Positions 51,837 to 61,692 of a stretch of DNA of 64,000 bases are shown piece after piece (position 1 is the first letter of the stretch; each line of letters starts with the position of its first letter). This DNA comes from Clostridiales bacterium. Lineage in GTDB: Bacteria; Bacillota; Clostridia; Lachnospirales; Lachnospiraceae. The notes below the pieces were generated by a model. That model did no database searches. It saw only the letters and a list, made by a program, of their open reading frames with translations, and was not told where the DNA came from. The translations under genes and the position numbers were made by a program. The stretch is taken from assembly GCA_021199255.1 (NCBI GenBank), contig JAJQIK010000038.1:1-64000 (forward strand), given 5' to 3'.

Positions 51837-52703
51837 TCAACTTCTTTTAATATGCGTGTGGGTATACAAATGCTCTTCGCAGTATTCATAATTGCCGTCA
51901 CATTTGGAGCAGAACCGGAACTGCATATTGGGACTGTCAACCTCCGTCCTGCCGCAGATAGCGCATTTATGCTTGGTAATCCCCGTGCTTCTGCGCATAT
52001 CCCGCTTAAATTCCTGTCGCCGGTGTATCTGCTTGGGATTGAGGTGCATCATGTTCCGGGACGTCACGAAGAACACGATAAAATTCAACAGGGACGCCAC
52101 AATAGCAAATTTATAATATACATTATACGCTAAAAATTCATACGCCAGCATAATGCCGTAGATGATCCCCAGCCACTTGATCTTAATCGGTATAATAAAC
52201 ATCAGCAGCACCTGGGCGTCCGGGAAGGTAGCCGCAAAGCCCAGGAAAATGGACATATTGATATAATAAGTGCTGAACACCGTAGAGACAGCCGTAAAAA
52301 ACAGTTCCGGCGTATAGGCCGCGATTTCCTGCGCCTGGAACAGATAGCAGTAGCCCATCAGCAAAAAGCTGCCCGCAATCGTAAACAGCATGCCGCCGAA
52401 GATATAGACATTATAGCGGTAGGTTCCCCAGGTTCTCTCCAGGGTGGTGCCGATGGAGCAATAAAAATACAGCATAATAAGCGTAAAGAAAATCCCCCCG
52501 CTGCTGGGCGGAATTAAAATCCATGTGACAAGCCTCCAGACCTGCCCGTGCAGGATCGCATAAGGATTCAGCGTCAAATAATAAATAAGCGTATTGCTGC
52601 TGTCCAATAATTGAAGTAAATATCCAGCGGCATAACAGAGCACTAATATAAAGGACAAATTTTTAATCGCATATTTTCCAAATTTACGTTCAAAGGAACT
52701 CAT
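51837..52703 (-). CDS. Rhomboid-fold membrane protein with zinc-ribbon tail
   Basis: A protein of about 288 residues with six or seven membrane helices in a rhomboid-like arrangement (LSFILVLCYAAGYLLQLL, then PYAILHGQVWRLVTWILIPP, LIMLYFYCSIGTTLERTWGTYRYN). The GxSG serine motif and catalytic His of active rhomboids are not seen, so it is probably an inactive (Derlin/iRhom-like) member. The cytosolic tail has CAICGRTEVDSPNMQFRFCSKCDGNYEYCEEH, a Cys-rich zinc ribbon. The ATG at 52703 fits AAAGG at 12 nt better than the GTG at 52715. Its promoter is at 52760-52788. Confidence 0.7.
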   Translation of the reverse strand: MSSFERKFGKYAIKNLSFILVLCYAAGYLLQLLDSSNTLIYYLTLNPYAILHGQVWRLVTWILIPPSSGGIFFTLIMLYFYCSIGTTLERTWGTYRYNVYIFGGMLFTIAGSFLLMGYCYLFQAQEIAAYTPELFFTAVSTVFSTYYINMSIFLGFAATFPDAQVLLMFIIPIKIKWLGIIYGIMLAYEFLAYNVYYKFAIVASLLNFIVFFVTSRNMMHLNPKQIHRRQEFKRDMRRSTGITKHKCAICGRTEVDSPNMQFRFCSKCDGNYEYCEEHLYTHTHIKRS

Positions 52704-52759
52704 ATCGTTACTCACGCCTTTCTTTCAGCCTGTTCATTTTTATAAGCAAAACCGAATAC

Positions 52760-52788
52760 ATTTTATCATTAGTCTTTTTAAAAGTAAA
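52760..52788 (-). promoter_or_regulatory. Promoter of the rhomboid-like operon
   Basis: On the minus strand TTTACT (52783-52788) and TAAAAT (52760-52765) are 17 bp apart, with TG one base before the -10 box (extended -10). Confidence 0.6.
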
Positions 52789-52872
52789 CGGCGCGCAATT
52801 CAAAATCCCGAAAGTCATAAAAATTTAATAATTGCTTTTTGATAACTTCATAATTTCTGTCCAATTAGCAGA

Positions 52873-52916
52873 TTGCTTTTTGGATATCAGTGTCGTATAA
52901 TGACAGGGTGTGTCAT
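52873..52916 (+). promoter_or_regulatory. Promoter and palindrome of the dehydratase-activase gene
   Basis: TTGCTT (52873-52878) and TATAAT (52896-52901) are 17 bp apart. At the likely start site ATGACA (52900-52905) and TGTCAT (52911-52916) form a perfect 6-bp inverted repeat with a 5-bp spacer, a possible repressor site. The leader to ATG is about 75 nt. Confidence 0.65.
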
Positions 52917-52984
52917 AACACCATTTAATAAGTAAAAATATGTCAGATTTTACCACTTAGATTAAAAAGGAGAGATATTTAGAA

Positions 52985-55900
52985 ATGAGTAAAACGCAAT
53001 ATACCCTTGGCATCGATATCGGTTCTACCACTGTCAAGATCGCCATTCTCAACGGCAGCTATCAGATACTCTTTTCCGACTATCAAAGACATTTTGCTAA
53101 CATAAGAGAAACGCTTTCCGATTTGCTGCAAAAAGCATATCGGCAGTTAGGCAACCTGACGGTACATCCGATGATTACCGGCTCCGGCGGCCTGACTCTG
53201 GCCAATCATCTTCAGGTTCCTTTTTGCCAGGAGGTGATTGCCGTCTCTACCGCCCTGCAAAACATCGCCCCCTCCACGGACGTGGCCATAGAGCTTGGGG
53301 GAGAGGACGCCAAGATTATTTATTTCGAGGGCGGAAATGTGGAGCAGCGCATGAACGGTATCTGCGCCGGCGGTACAGGCTCCTTCATCGACCAGATGGC
53401 TTCCTTATTACAGACGGACGCCGCCGGATTAAATGAATACGCCAGAAATTATCATTCCCTCTATACCATTGCGGCAAGATGCGGCGTATTTGCCAAGTCC
53501 GATATCCAGCCCTTAATTAACGAGGGAGCTACCAAGGAAGATCTATCCGCCTCCATTTTTCAGGCGGTAGTGAATCAGACCATCAGCGGACTTGCCTGCG
53601 GCAAGCCGATTCGCGGCCATGTTGCCTTTTTAGGCGGCCCACTGCACTTTTTACCGGAATTAAAGCGGGCCTTTATCCGCACCTTAAAGCTGGACGAGGA
53701 GCATATCATCGATACGGACAATTCCCATCTCTTTGCCGCCATCGGCTCGGCCATGAACGCGAAGGAGGAGGTTTTCTATACCATGGAGGAAATGGTGCAG
53801 AAGCTTGCTTCGGACATTAAGATGGAATTTGAGGTAGAGCGAATGGAACCGCTCTTTGCCTCCCAGCAGGACTATGAGCTTTTCCGCCGGAAACATTCCG
53901 TTCATCATGTGACTACAGGCGATCTGGCTTCCTATCGGGGCAACTGCTTTTTAGGAATCGACGCCGGTTCTACCACTACCAAGGTCGCGTTAGTAGGCGA
54001 GGACGGCTCTCTGCTCTACTCCTTCTACAGCGGCAACGATGGCAGCCCGTTAAAGACCGCTATCCGCTCTATTAAGGAAATCTACTCTCTGCTCCCGCAG
54101 GGAGCAAAAATTGTCCGCTCCTGCTCCACCGGCTACGGCGAAGCGCTGATGAAAGCGGCGTTCCTGTTAGACGACGGTGAAGTAGAAACCGTAGCCCACT
54201 ATTATGCCGCCGCGTTTTTTGACCCGGAGGTCGACTGTATTCTGGATATCGGCGGGCAGGATATGAAATGCATCAAGATCAAGAACCAGACGGTGGACAG
54301 CGTGCAGTTAAACGAGGCCTGCTCCTCCGGCTGCGGCTCTTTTATTGAAACCTTCGCCAAGTCCCTGAACTACAGTGTAGAAGATTTCGCCAAGGCAGCC
54401 CTCTTCGCGGAGCACCCCATAGACTTAGGCACCCGCTGCACCGTATTTATGAATTCCAAGGTCAAACAGGCGCAGAAGGAAGGCGCTTCCGTTTCCGATA
54501 TCTCCGCCGGCCTGGCTTATTCAGTTATCAAAAATGCGCTCTTTAAGGTAATCAAGGTATCCGACGCCTCCGAGCTTGGCCGGAACATCGTTGTCCAGGG
54601 CGGCACCTTCTATAATGACGCGGTTCTTCGAAGCTTCGAAAAAATCGCGGGCTGCGAAGCCATCCGGCCGGACATCGCCGGTATTATGGGCGCTTTCGGC
54701 GCAGCGTTAATCGCCAGGGAGCATTATGAGACAGGCTATCAGACTTCCATGCTGAATCTGGAGCAGATTACCAGCCTGCAATTTGAAACCAGTATGGCCA
54801 AATGCAGGGGCTGCACCAACAACTGTCGTCTTACCATCAATAAATTTACCGGAGGGCGTCAGTATATCTCCGGGAACCGCTGTGAGCGGGGACTTGGCAA
54901 AACCAAGAATGAGAATGGAATGCCCAATCTCTATGACTATAAATTAAAACGGCTCTTCTCCTATGAACCGCTGCCTTTAGATGAGGCCAGACGGGGAACC
55001 GTAGGGATTCCGAGAGTCTTAAATATGTATGAAAATTATCCCTTCTGGTTTACCTTTTTTACCAGATTAGGCTATCGGGTGATACTCTCTCCCAGCTCCA
55101 ACCGCAAAATCTATGAGCTTGGGATCGAGTCCATTCCCAGTGAATCGGAATGTTATCCGGCTAAATTGGCTCACGGACATGTGGCATGGCTTATCAACCA
55201 AAAGACGGACTTTATCTTCTACCCCGCCCTGTTCTATGAACGAGACGAGTTCCATGACGCCAACAATCACTACAACTGCCCGATTGTCACCTCCTATTCC
55301 GAGAATATTAAGAACAATGTGGAGGAAATCGGCAGGGGCGAGGTTGTTTTCCGCAATCCTTTTATGTCCTTTAAGGATTTGCAGACCGTTACCTCCGCCC
55401 TGACCAGAGAATTTAAAGAGCTGCCTGTGACAGAAGTAATGGACGCCGCGAAAGCCGCATGGGAAGAGCTTGCAAAAGCCCGTCAGGATATGCGGGACAA
55501 GGGAGAAGAGGTTCTGCGCTTTATGGAGGAAAACCATAAACGCGGTATCGTTCTGGCCGGCCGTCCTTATCATATTGACCCTGAGATCAACCACGGTATT
55601 CCTGAGTTGATTAATTCCTATGGCATAGCGGTGCTGACAGAGGACTCCATCTCCCATCTGGCGGAGCCGGAGCGCCCGCTGATCGTGTCCGACCAGTGGA
55701 TGTATCATTCCCGCTTATACGCGGCGGCCAGCTATGTAAAGACCCGGGACGATTTGGATCTGATCCAATTGAACTCCTTCGGCTGCGGACTGGACGCCGT
55801 CACCACCGATCAGGTCAATGATATCCTGTCAGGCTCCGATAAAATCTATACCTGTTTAAAGATCGACGAGGTGAACAATCTGGGCGCCGCCAGAATCCGC

Positions 55901-57223
55901 ATCCGTTCCCTGCTCTCCGCCATTCAGGTCAGGGAACAGAAGCATAAGGAACGGACGATTCGCTCCAGCGCTATTACGAAGGTGCAGTTTACGGAGAAAA
56001 TGCGTAAAAACTATACGATTCTCTGTCCCCAGATGTCTCCTATTCATTTTGAGATTATGCAGGCAGGCTTCCGTGCCTGCGGCTACAACTTTGAAGTGCT
56101 GGATAACGACAACAGGCACGCGGTGGACGTGGGGCTGAAATACGTCAACAACGACGCCTGCTATCCGTCCCTTATGGTGGTAGGGCAGATTATGGACGCC
56201 CTGCTGTCCGGTAAATACGACGTCAACAGGGTTGCCATCATTATGACCCAGACCGGCGGCGGCTGCCGTGCTACCAACTATGTCGGCTTCATCAGGCGGG
56301 CCCTGGAAAAGGCGGGTATGCCGCAGGTTCCCGTTATTTCCTTAAATCTTGCGGGAATTGAAAGCAATCCGGGCTTCCACCTAAACGCCCAGCTTCTGAT
56401 GCGCGCCGCCTACAGCGCCCTCTTCGGCGATATCTTTATGCGCTGCGTATACCGCATGCGCCCTTATGAGGCACACCCCGGCGATGTGGACGCACTCCAC
56501 GCCAAATGGGTCGGGAGATGCTGTGAGTTTGTCTCCCGCAGGCATATGAACTACTTTACTTTCCAGAAAATGTGCAGGCAGATTGTGCGGGAATTCGACG
56601 CCATAGAGATTCAGGAAGACCTGCGCAAGCCCCGGGTCGGCATTGTGGGCGAGATTCTGGTCAAATATGCCCCCGCCGCCAACAACCATCTGGTAGAATT
56701 ACTGGAAAGCGAGGGCGCCGAGGCGGTTGTGCCTGATCTGTTAGACTTTATGCTCTACTGCTTCTATAACCAGATTTATAAAGCCGATTATCTGGGCACC
56801 TCCCAGAAGACCGCGGCCGTGTCTAAAATCGGAATCTGGGCATTGGAAAAGCTGCGCGCCCCCGCTGCGAAAGAATTTGCCAGAAGCAAACACTTTGCGC
56901 CTCCGGTGAGTATTTATCAAATCGTGGATTACGCCAAACCCATCGTCAATATCGGCAACCAGACCGGCGAGGGCTGGTTCCTGACCGGTGAAATGGTAGA
57001 GCTGATCCACAGCGGCGTAAACAATATTGTCTGCACCCAGCCCTTTGGCTGTCTGCCAAACCATGTGGTAGGCAAGGGCGTTATCAAGGAATTGCGCAAG
57101 CGTTTCCCTCTTTCCAATATTGTGGCGATCGACTATGATCCCGGCGCCAGCGAGGTAAACCAGTTAAACCGAATTAAGCTGATGCTCTCCACGGCGCAGA
57201 AGAATCTGAAAAAGCAGCAATAA
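52985..57223 (+). CDS. 2-hydroxyacyl-CoA dehydratase activase, two-ASKHA-domain form
   Basis: A 1412-residue protein of the BcrA/BadF/BadG activase plus DUF2229 type. Two ASKHA ATPase domains are seen: residues 7-260 ([35 protein letters not shown]) and 322-590 ([38 protein letters not shown]). The Cys of each glycine-rich loop would hold the [4Fe-4S] cluster between subunits. The DUF2229 part (about 660-880) has [17 protein letters not shown]. The C-terminal third is dehydratase-like ([33 protein letters not shown]). Such proteins are thought to use ATP to drive low-potential electrons into partner enzymes; the partner is unknown. AAGGAG lies 12 nt before ATG. Confidence 0.9.
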   Translation: MSKTQYTLGIDIGSTTVKIAILNGSYQILFSDYQRHFANIRETLSDLLQKAYRQLGNLTVHPMITGSGGLTLANHLQVPFCQEVIAVSTALQNIAPSTDVAIELGGEDAKIIYFEGGNVEQRMNGICAGGTGSFIDQMASLLQTDAAGLNEYARNYHSLYTIAARCGVFAKSDIQPLINEGATKEDLSASIFQAVVNQTISGLACGKPIRGHVAFLGGPLHFLPELKRAFIRTLKLDEEHIIDTDNSHLFAAIGSAMNAKEEVFYTMEEMVQKLASDIKMEFEVERMEPLFASQQDYELFRRKHSVHHVTTGDLASYRGNCFLGIDAGSTTTKVALVGEDGSLLYSFYSGNDGSPLKTAIRSIKEIYSLLPQGAKIVRSCSTGYGEALMKAAFLLDDGEVETVAHYYAAAFFDPEVDCILDIGGQDMKCIKIKNQTVDSVQLNEACSSGCGSFIETFAKSLNYSVEDFAKAALFAEHPIDLGTRCTVFMNSKVKQAQKEGASVSDISAGLAYSVIKNALFKVIKVSDASELGRNIVVQGGTFYNDAVLRSFEKIAGCEAIRPDIAGIMGAFGAALIAREHYETGYQTSMLNLEQITSLQFETSMAKCRGCTNNCRLTINKFTGGRQYISGNRCERGLGKTKNENGMPNLYDYKLKRLFSYEPLPLDEARRGTVGIPRVLNMYENYPFWFTFFTRLGYRVILSPSSNRKIYELGIESIPSESECYPAKLAHGHVAWLINQKTDFIFYPALFYERDEFHDANNHYNCPIVTSYSENIKNNVEEIGRGEVVFRNPFMSFKDLQTVTSALTREFKELPVTEVMDAAKAAWEELAKARQDMRDKGEEVLRFMEENHKRGIVLAGRPYHIDPEINHGIPELINSYGIAVLTEDSISHLAEPERPLIVSDQWMYHSRLYAAASYVKTRDDLDLIQLNSFGCGLDAVTTDQVNDILSGSDKIYTCLKIDEVNNLGAARIRIRSLLSAIQVREQKHKERTIRSSAITKVQFTEKMRKNYTILCPQMSPIHFEIMQAGFRACGYNFEVLDNDNRHAVDVGLKYVNNDACYPSLMVVGQIMDALLSGKYDVNRVAIIMTQTGGGCRATNYVGFIRRALEKAGMPQVPVISLNLAGIESNPGFHLNAQLLMRAAYSALFGDIFMRCVYRMRPYEAHPGDVDALHAKWVGRCCEFVSRRHMNYFTFQKMCRQIVREFDAIEIQEDLRKPRVGIVGEILVKYAPAANNHLVELLESEGAEAVVPDLLDFMLYCFYNQIYKADYLGTSQKTAAVSKIGIWALEKLRAPAAKEFARSKHFAPPVSIYQIVDYAKPIVNIGNQTGEGWFLTGEMVELIHSGVNNIVCTQPFGCLPNHVVGKGVIKELRKRFPLSNIVAIDYDPGASEVNQLNRIKLMLSTAQKNLKKQQ

Positions 57224-57253
57224 AGCCTGCGCCGCAAGACGCAGAATAAATAA

Positions 57254-57289
57254 AGAAAGCAGATGTAGGGGTTCTTACATCTGCTTTCT
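57254..57289 (-). terminator. Convergent terminator between the activase and DUF6472 genes
   Basis: A 14-bp perfect stem: arms 57254-57267 and 57276-57289 around an 8-nt loop. On the minus strand it is followed by TTATTTATT, so it mainly ends the DUF6472 transcript; it includes that gene's stop codon. It may also slow plus-strand transcription after the activase. Confidence 0.8.
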
Positions 57290-57448
57290 GACTACCAAAT
57301 ATTCATTATCCAACTGATAAAAGGAACAATCGAAGCTGCCGCCTTTAAGGAACCGCCCCATATCGTCCTCATCCAGATCTACCATGCACACGTAACATTC
57401 ATAGTCCTCATCGTACTGGTAATTACTACAGGTATCGCAACAGCTCAT
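57275..57448 (-). CDS. DUF6472 family cysteine-rich small protein
   Basis: A 57-residue acidic protein: MSCCDTCSNYQYDEDYECYV then CMVDLDEDDMGRFL and DCSFYQLDNEYLVVRKQM. The CxxC, Cys and DCxFY spacing fits DUF6472, a small family common in Lachnospiraceae with unknown role and a possible zinc or cluster site. It lies 17 bp after the next upstream gene, in one unit with it. It was outside the listed frames because it is short, but the pattern is convincing. Confidence 0.85.
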   Translation of the reverse strand: MSCCDTCSNYQYDEDYECYVCMVDLDEDDMGRFLKGGSFDCSFYQLDNEYLVVRKQM

Positions 57449-57465
57449 CGTTCTTCCTGCCTTCC

Positions 57466-57756
57466 TTAATAAAAGGTTCTGTCCACCCTGCGGTTGACAA
57501 ACTTAATCTTGCCCTTTACTTCCTCCCCCAGCTCCTGAATCGCCTCATCAGCTATCTCCTTCTGCAACTGATTGACGCAGAAAATACAGGCGGAAAACTT
57601 ATCGCCGGAAAACCACTTAGGCTTCTCCCATTTCACAAAATAGGACACCCTGTATTTTAACAAAATTTTCTCTACCTTTTCTTTGGTTGCCATATCCGTT
57701 ACCTGGCACCATTCCAATTCATTATGTACTTTAACCTTCTGATATGCTGTTTCCAT
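57466..57756 (-). CDS. Conserved-looking small protein of unknown function
   Basis: A 96-residue protein starting METAYQKVKVHNELEWCQV. The start at 57756 has GGAGAG 5 nt upstream; an ATG 18 bp earlier lies in front of that site. It has alternating helix/strand with KWFSGDKFSACIFCVNQLQKEIADEAI, and one CxxC-like pair CIFC. No named domain is recognised. It is followed by the DUF6472 gene, and this pair is likely co-transcribed. Confidence 0.65.
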   Translation of the reverse strand: METAYQKVKVHNELEWCQVTDMATKEKVEKILLKYRVSYFVKWEKPKWFSGDKFSACIFCVNQLQKEIADEAIQELGEEVKGKIKFVNRRVDRTFY

Positions 57757-57963
57757 ATTCTCTCCATAATCCAACCGTGATATCTGTACTGCCTAAATTA
57801 TATCTCACTTTAATGAATTGTGCAATTCCCGATTTTGCCCCCGCTTTTCAGGTGATTTTCATCTGGCGGCGCCCGCCATACTTCACGTTGCATTTGTTCC
57901 GCTTTTATGATATGTTGGATACGGAACGCAATTTACTATTTTTCAGAAAGACGAGGATTTCAT

Positions 57964-58878
57964 ATGCCTATCAAAGTCGCAGATTCACTGCCGGCAACGG
58001 CCGTATTGGAGAACGAAAATATATTTGTGATGACGGAGTTTCGTGCCATGCATCAGGATATCCGTCCGCTTAACGTGTTGATTCTGAATCTGATGCCGAC
58101 TAAGATTGTGACGGAAACTCAGCTTTTGCGCAAGCTTTCCAATACGCCCCTGCAGGTCAACGTAGAATTTCTACAGACCGCCAGCTATCAACCGCAGCAT
58201 GTAGATTCCAATCATCTGGAGTCTTTTTATACTACCTTCGATCAGGTTAAGAACCGTAAATTCGACGGCATGATTATCACCGGCGCCCCTCTTGACTATA
58301 TCCGATTCGAGGACGTCACTTACTGGGAGGAAATCTGTGAAATCATGGAATGGGGCAAAACCCATGTGCACTGCACCCTGCATCTGTGCTGGGGAGCTTT
58401 TGCGGCGCTCTATTATTTCTACGGCTTAAAGCGCTACGATTTGGACGAAAAGCTATCCGGCGTATACGCCCATAAGATTGTGAAAAGGACTTCCCCGCTC
58501 TTTCGGGGCTTTGACGATATCTTCTATGCGCCCCAGTCCCGTGCAATGGGCATCGCACAGGAGGAAATTGCCACGGCGCCGGATCTGGAGCTGATGGCCA
58601 TCTCCGATGAAGCAGGCGTTACGATCGTCAAAACCACCGACAGCAGGCATTTCTTCATCACCTGCCACCCGGAATATGACGCCGACACCTTATCCCAGGA
58701 ATATTTCAGAGACTTGGAGAAAGGCTTGAATCCTAAGATTCCCGCCAACTATTTCCCCGATGACGATCCCACAAAGCCGCCCATCGTCAACTGGCGCTCC
58801 ACAGGACAACTGCTCTATTCCAACTGGCTGAACTATTATGTGTATCAGACTACTCCTTACGATATTCGGAATATCTAG
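57964..58878 (+). CDS. metA: Homoserine O-acyltransferase (MetA family)
   Basis: A 304-residue MetA that acylates homoserine, the first committed step to methionine. The start at 57964 (MPIKVADSLPATAVLENENIF) matches the family; GAGG lies about 7 nt upstream. The catalytic Cys is in CTLHLCWGAFAALYYFYG, and the His-Glu pair in TCHPEYD. Class I-type glutamine-amidotransferase fold. Many Firmicute MetA proteins use acetyl-CoA rather than succinyl-CoA; the residue after the Cys region that decides this cannot be judged safely here. No SAM riboswitch consensus was found upstream. A weak promoter (TTCACG, 18 bp, TATGAT) is in the gap. Confidence 0.93.
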   Translation: MPIKVADSLPATAVLENENIFVMTEFRAMHQDIRPLNVLILNLMPTKIVTETQLLRKLSNTPLQVNVEFLQTASYQPQHVDSNHLESFYTTFDQVKNRKFDGMIITGAPLDYIRFEDVTYWEEICEIMEWGKTHVHCTLHLCWGAFAALYYFYGLKRYDLDEKLSGVYAHKIVKRTSPLFRGFDDIFYAPQSRAMGIAQEEIATAPDLELMAISDEAGVTIVKTTDSRHFFITCHPEYDADTLSQEYFRDLEKGLNPKIPANYFPDDDPTKPPIVNWRSTGQLLYSNWLNYYVYQTTPYDIRNI

Positions 58879-58953
58879 GCGTTTGCGAGACTCATCCGTA
58901 ATGATCTGTTCAGAATATCCGGTGTGCTGACCTACACCAGGCGATTGGGAAAT

Positions 58954-60912
58954 CTACAGATATTCCCGCATGAACTCCTCTTCCGACACGATCCGTATCC
59001 CCAATTCCTTCGCCTTTTTATTTTTAGAGGAGGCGGAGGCGGTATCGTTATTGATCAGGCAGGCGGTTTTACCTGTAACGCTTCCGGTCACTTTACCGCC
59101 CTTTGCCTCGATCGCTTCCTTTAACGCGCTGCGGTTCTCATAATGCTCCAGACTGCCGGTAATCACAAAATTCATGCCGGCAAGGGTCTGGCTCTCCTCC
59201 TCAGCCGGTTCCTCGGCTATGGTAATCTCCGGCAATAAGCGTTTTAACTGCTCCATCCGCTCCTGATTGCGGAAAAAGGAATAAATACCGGCCGCAATGA
59301 CGTCTCCTACGCCGTCGATTGCGCTCAGTTCTTCCGGCTCCGCCGCGCATAAGGCGTCCAGATTATATCTAAAATGCTTACAAAGCGTCTTGGCATTTGC
59401 CACCCCGATATTCTCGATTCCCAGCCCGTAAATCACCCTTGGAAGGGTGGTATTCCTTGCCCGTTCAATGCTCTCCATCAGATTTTGATATGATTTCTCC
59501 CCAAATCCTTCCATCTGCGTAATTTCCTGTTCATACCGCGCCAGCTTGAACAGATCCGCAAACTCATGCAGAAATCCCTTCGCCAGAAACTTCTCCAGCG
59601 TAGATTCCGAAAGGCCGTCCACATTCATGGCGTCTCTGCTCACAAACAGCGTAAAAGACTTAATCTTTTTGGCGTCGCAGGAAGGATTATTACAGTAAAG
59701 GGACTGCACCTCGTTTACCTGACGTATCTGGGTGGGCTGCCCGCAGACAGGACAGATTTCCGGAATCTTCAGGGTATCGCTTCCAGTCAGATTCTCCGCG
59801 ATCTGCGGAATAATCATATTGGCTTTATAGACCGTAATGTGATCCCCGATTCCCAGCTTCAACCCCCGCACAATACTGATATTATGCACGGAAGCACGGC
59901 TGACGGTAGTGCCCTCCAGCTCCACCGGCTCAAAAATCGCCACCGGATTGATCAGTCCCGTGCGGCTGGCGCTCCACTCCACATCGGTGAGCACGGTTTC
60001 CCTCAGTTCGTCCGCCCATTTGAAGGCAATGGAATCTCTGGGGAACTTTGCCGTTCTTCCTAAGGATTGTCCATAGCTGATATTCTCATAGGTTAAGACC
60101 AGCCCGTCGGAGGGAATATCGTAAGTCTCTATCTTCTTCTCAAAATCGCTGACCGCACTCAGAATCGTATCCGGTTCCACCCGGCGGTACTCTACCACAT
60201 CGAAGCCCTGCCTGCTTAAGAAAGCAAACTGCTCCTCTCTGGAGTCGAAGAAATCCACCCCCTCCGCTTTCACCAGACTAAAAGCGTAGAATTTCACGTT
60301 TCGGCGGGCAGTAATTTCATTGTTCAACTGTCTGACGGAACCGCTGCATAAATTACGGGGGTTTTTATATTTAGCGTCCGCTTCCCCGATCCGGCGGTTA
60401 ATCTCCTCAAAATCGCTGTAACTGATAACGGCCTCGCCGCGCAGAATCAGTTCCCCCTGATAGGGAATGGACAGCGGTACATTCTGAAATACCTTCGCAT
60501 TATTGGTGATTACCTCCCCCACCTCGCCATTTCCACGGGTGACCGCCTTTGCAAGTTTTCCTGCAAAATAGGTCAGTACAATCGTTAATCCGTCTAATTT
60601 CCAGGACAGCAGCGCCTCTCTTCCATTGAGCCAATCGCGCAGCTCCTCTCTGTCCTTCGTCTTGGCCAGCGAAAGCATGGGCGTCTCATGTCTTTCCTTG
60701 GGAAGCTCCTCTACCGCCTCATATCCGACTTGCATGGTCGGGCTGTTTGCTAAGATAACACCCGTTTCTTCTTCCAGCGCCGTCAGTTCGTCATACAATC
60801 TGTCGTATTCCAGGTTGCTCATCACTTCCATATCTTGTGCGTAATAGGCTTTCGAAGCGCTATTGAGAATAGCCGCCAGTTCTTTCATACGAGCCGTCTT
60901 GTTTTGATCCAT
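58954..60912 (-). CDS. ligA: NAD+-dependent DNA ligase
   Basis: A 652-residue LigA that seals nicks in replication and repair. The adenylation site KLDG is in LLSWKLDGLTIVLTY (Lys near 110). The OB domain, a four-Cys zinc finger (CPVCGQPTQIRQ, then YCNNPSC), four HhH motifs and a C-terminal BRCT domain (LAGMNFVITGSLEHYENRSALKEAIEAKGGKVTGSVTGKT) follow. The start at 60912 (MDQNKTARMK) has AGGTG 7 nt upstream; a GTG at 60921 lies inside that site. It converges with metA across a 75-bp gap. Confidence 0.95.
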   Translation of the reverse strand: MDQNKTARMKELAAILNSASKAYYAQDMEVMSNLEYDRLYDELTALEEETGVILANSPTMQVGYEAVEELPKERHETPMLSLAKTKDREELRDWLNGREALLSWKLDGLTIVLTYFAGKLAKAVTRGNGEVGEVITNNAKVFQNVPLSIPYQGELILRGEAVISYSDFEEINRRIGEADAKYKNPRNLCSGSVRQLNNEITARRNVKFYAFSLVKAEGVDFFDSREEQFAFLSRQGFDVVEYRRVEPDTILSAVSDFEKKIETYDIPSDGLVLTYENISYGQSLGRTAKFPRDSIAFKWADELRETVLTDVEWSASRTGLINPVAIFEPVELEGTTVSRASVHNISIVRGLKLGIGDHITVYKANMIIPQIAENLTGSDTLKIPEICPVCGQPTQIRQVNEVQSLYCNNPSCDAKKIKSFTLFVSRDAMNVDGLSESTLEKFLAKGFLHEFADLFKLARYEQEITQMEGFGEKSYQNLMESIERARNTTLPRVIYGLGIENIGVANAKTLCKHFRYNLDALCAAEPEELSAIDGVGDVIAAGIYSFFRNQERMEQLKRLLPEITIAEEPAEEESQTLAGMNFVITGSLEHYENRSALKEAIEAKGGKVTGSVTGKTACLINNDTASASSKNKKAKELGIRIVSEEEFMREYL

Positions 60913-60940
60913 AACAATCACCTGCCGTTTTCCATACTTT

Positions 60941-61666
60941 TTACATCACGGGTTCCTTTAAGCCGCATTTGGCATAAAGACCCTGCATTTCCTGCCGCGT
61001 CAGTTCCCGGTATTCCCCCGGTTTCAGCTTTGCAAGATTTACGTCAATAACACGTGTTCTTTTTAAAGAAGCCACCTCGTACCCCTCCGCCTTGCACATA
61101 CGCCGTATCTGTCTGTTAATGCCCTGCGTCAGAACCATTCGTATGGTTTTGGGATCGATCTGCTCAATCTTGCAGGGACGGGTGACAAGCTCCAATTCCT
61201 TCAGGTAGATTCCCTGCCGCATATGCTCCAAAGCCTCCGGCGTCCATGCCTTAACGGCCTTGACGATATACTCCTTCTCATGTCCATTGGCGCCGCGCAT
61301 CATGGCGTTGATCAGATCTCCGTCGTTGGTCATCAGCAAAAGGCCTTCCGATTCTTTATCCAGACGCCCCGCGTAGGTTACGCGAATCGGATATCGAACC
61401 TCCTGCGTCACTATTTTATCCGCATGGGCGTCCCGTTCCGTACAGGTCACTCCTACCGGCTTATAATATGCCAGCACCACTTTCCTGTCCGGGCTGCAGA
61501 CCCGCCTGCCGCGAACCGTCACCAGATCCTTCTGCGTCACTTTTAAGCCCCGATCCGCCGTCTGGCCGTTTACGGCTACGACGCCCTGTTCGATCAGCTT
61601 ATCCGCGTCCCTTCTGGAACAGATTCCGCAGGCCGCCAGATATTTATTCAACCGCATTTCCTCCAT
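60941..61666 (-). CDS. RsuA/RluF-family pseudouridine synthase
   Basis: A 241-residue pseudouridine synthase. Residues 4-60 are an S4 RNA-binding domain (RLNKYLAACGICSRRDADKLIEQGVVAVNG). The catalytic Asp is in AGRLDKESEGLLLMTNDG (near 105). VLTQGINRQIRRMC is the RluF/RluB type loop. It modifies uridine in 23S rRNA, or tRNA in the RluF branch; the site cannot be told from sequence. It precedes ligA by 29 bp and follows the SGNH-protein gene by 27 bp, so these may be one transcript. Confidence 0.88.
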   Translation of the reverse strand: MEEMRLNKYLAACGICSRRDADKLIEQGVVAVNGQTADRGLKVTQKDLVTVRGRRVCSPDRKVVLAYYKPVGVTCTERDAHADKIVTQEVRYPIRVTYAGRLDKESEGLLLMTNDGDLINAMMRGANGHEKEYIVKAVKAWTPEALEHMRQGIYLKELELVTRPCKIEQIDPKTIRMVLTQGINRQIRRMCKAEGYEVASLKRTRVIDVNLAKLKPGEYRELTRQEMQGLYAKCGLKEPVM

Positions 61667-61692
61667 CCTTTACACCTCCTGCCTTTCCGTCC

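Noticed and set aside
57757-57963. SAM riboswitch before metA
   Set aside because: No SAM-I core sequence or matching helices were seen in the gap.
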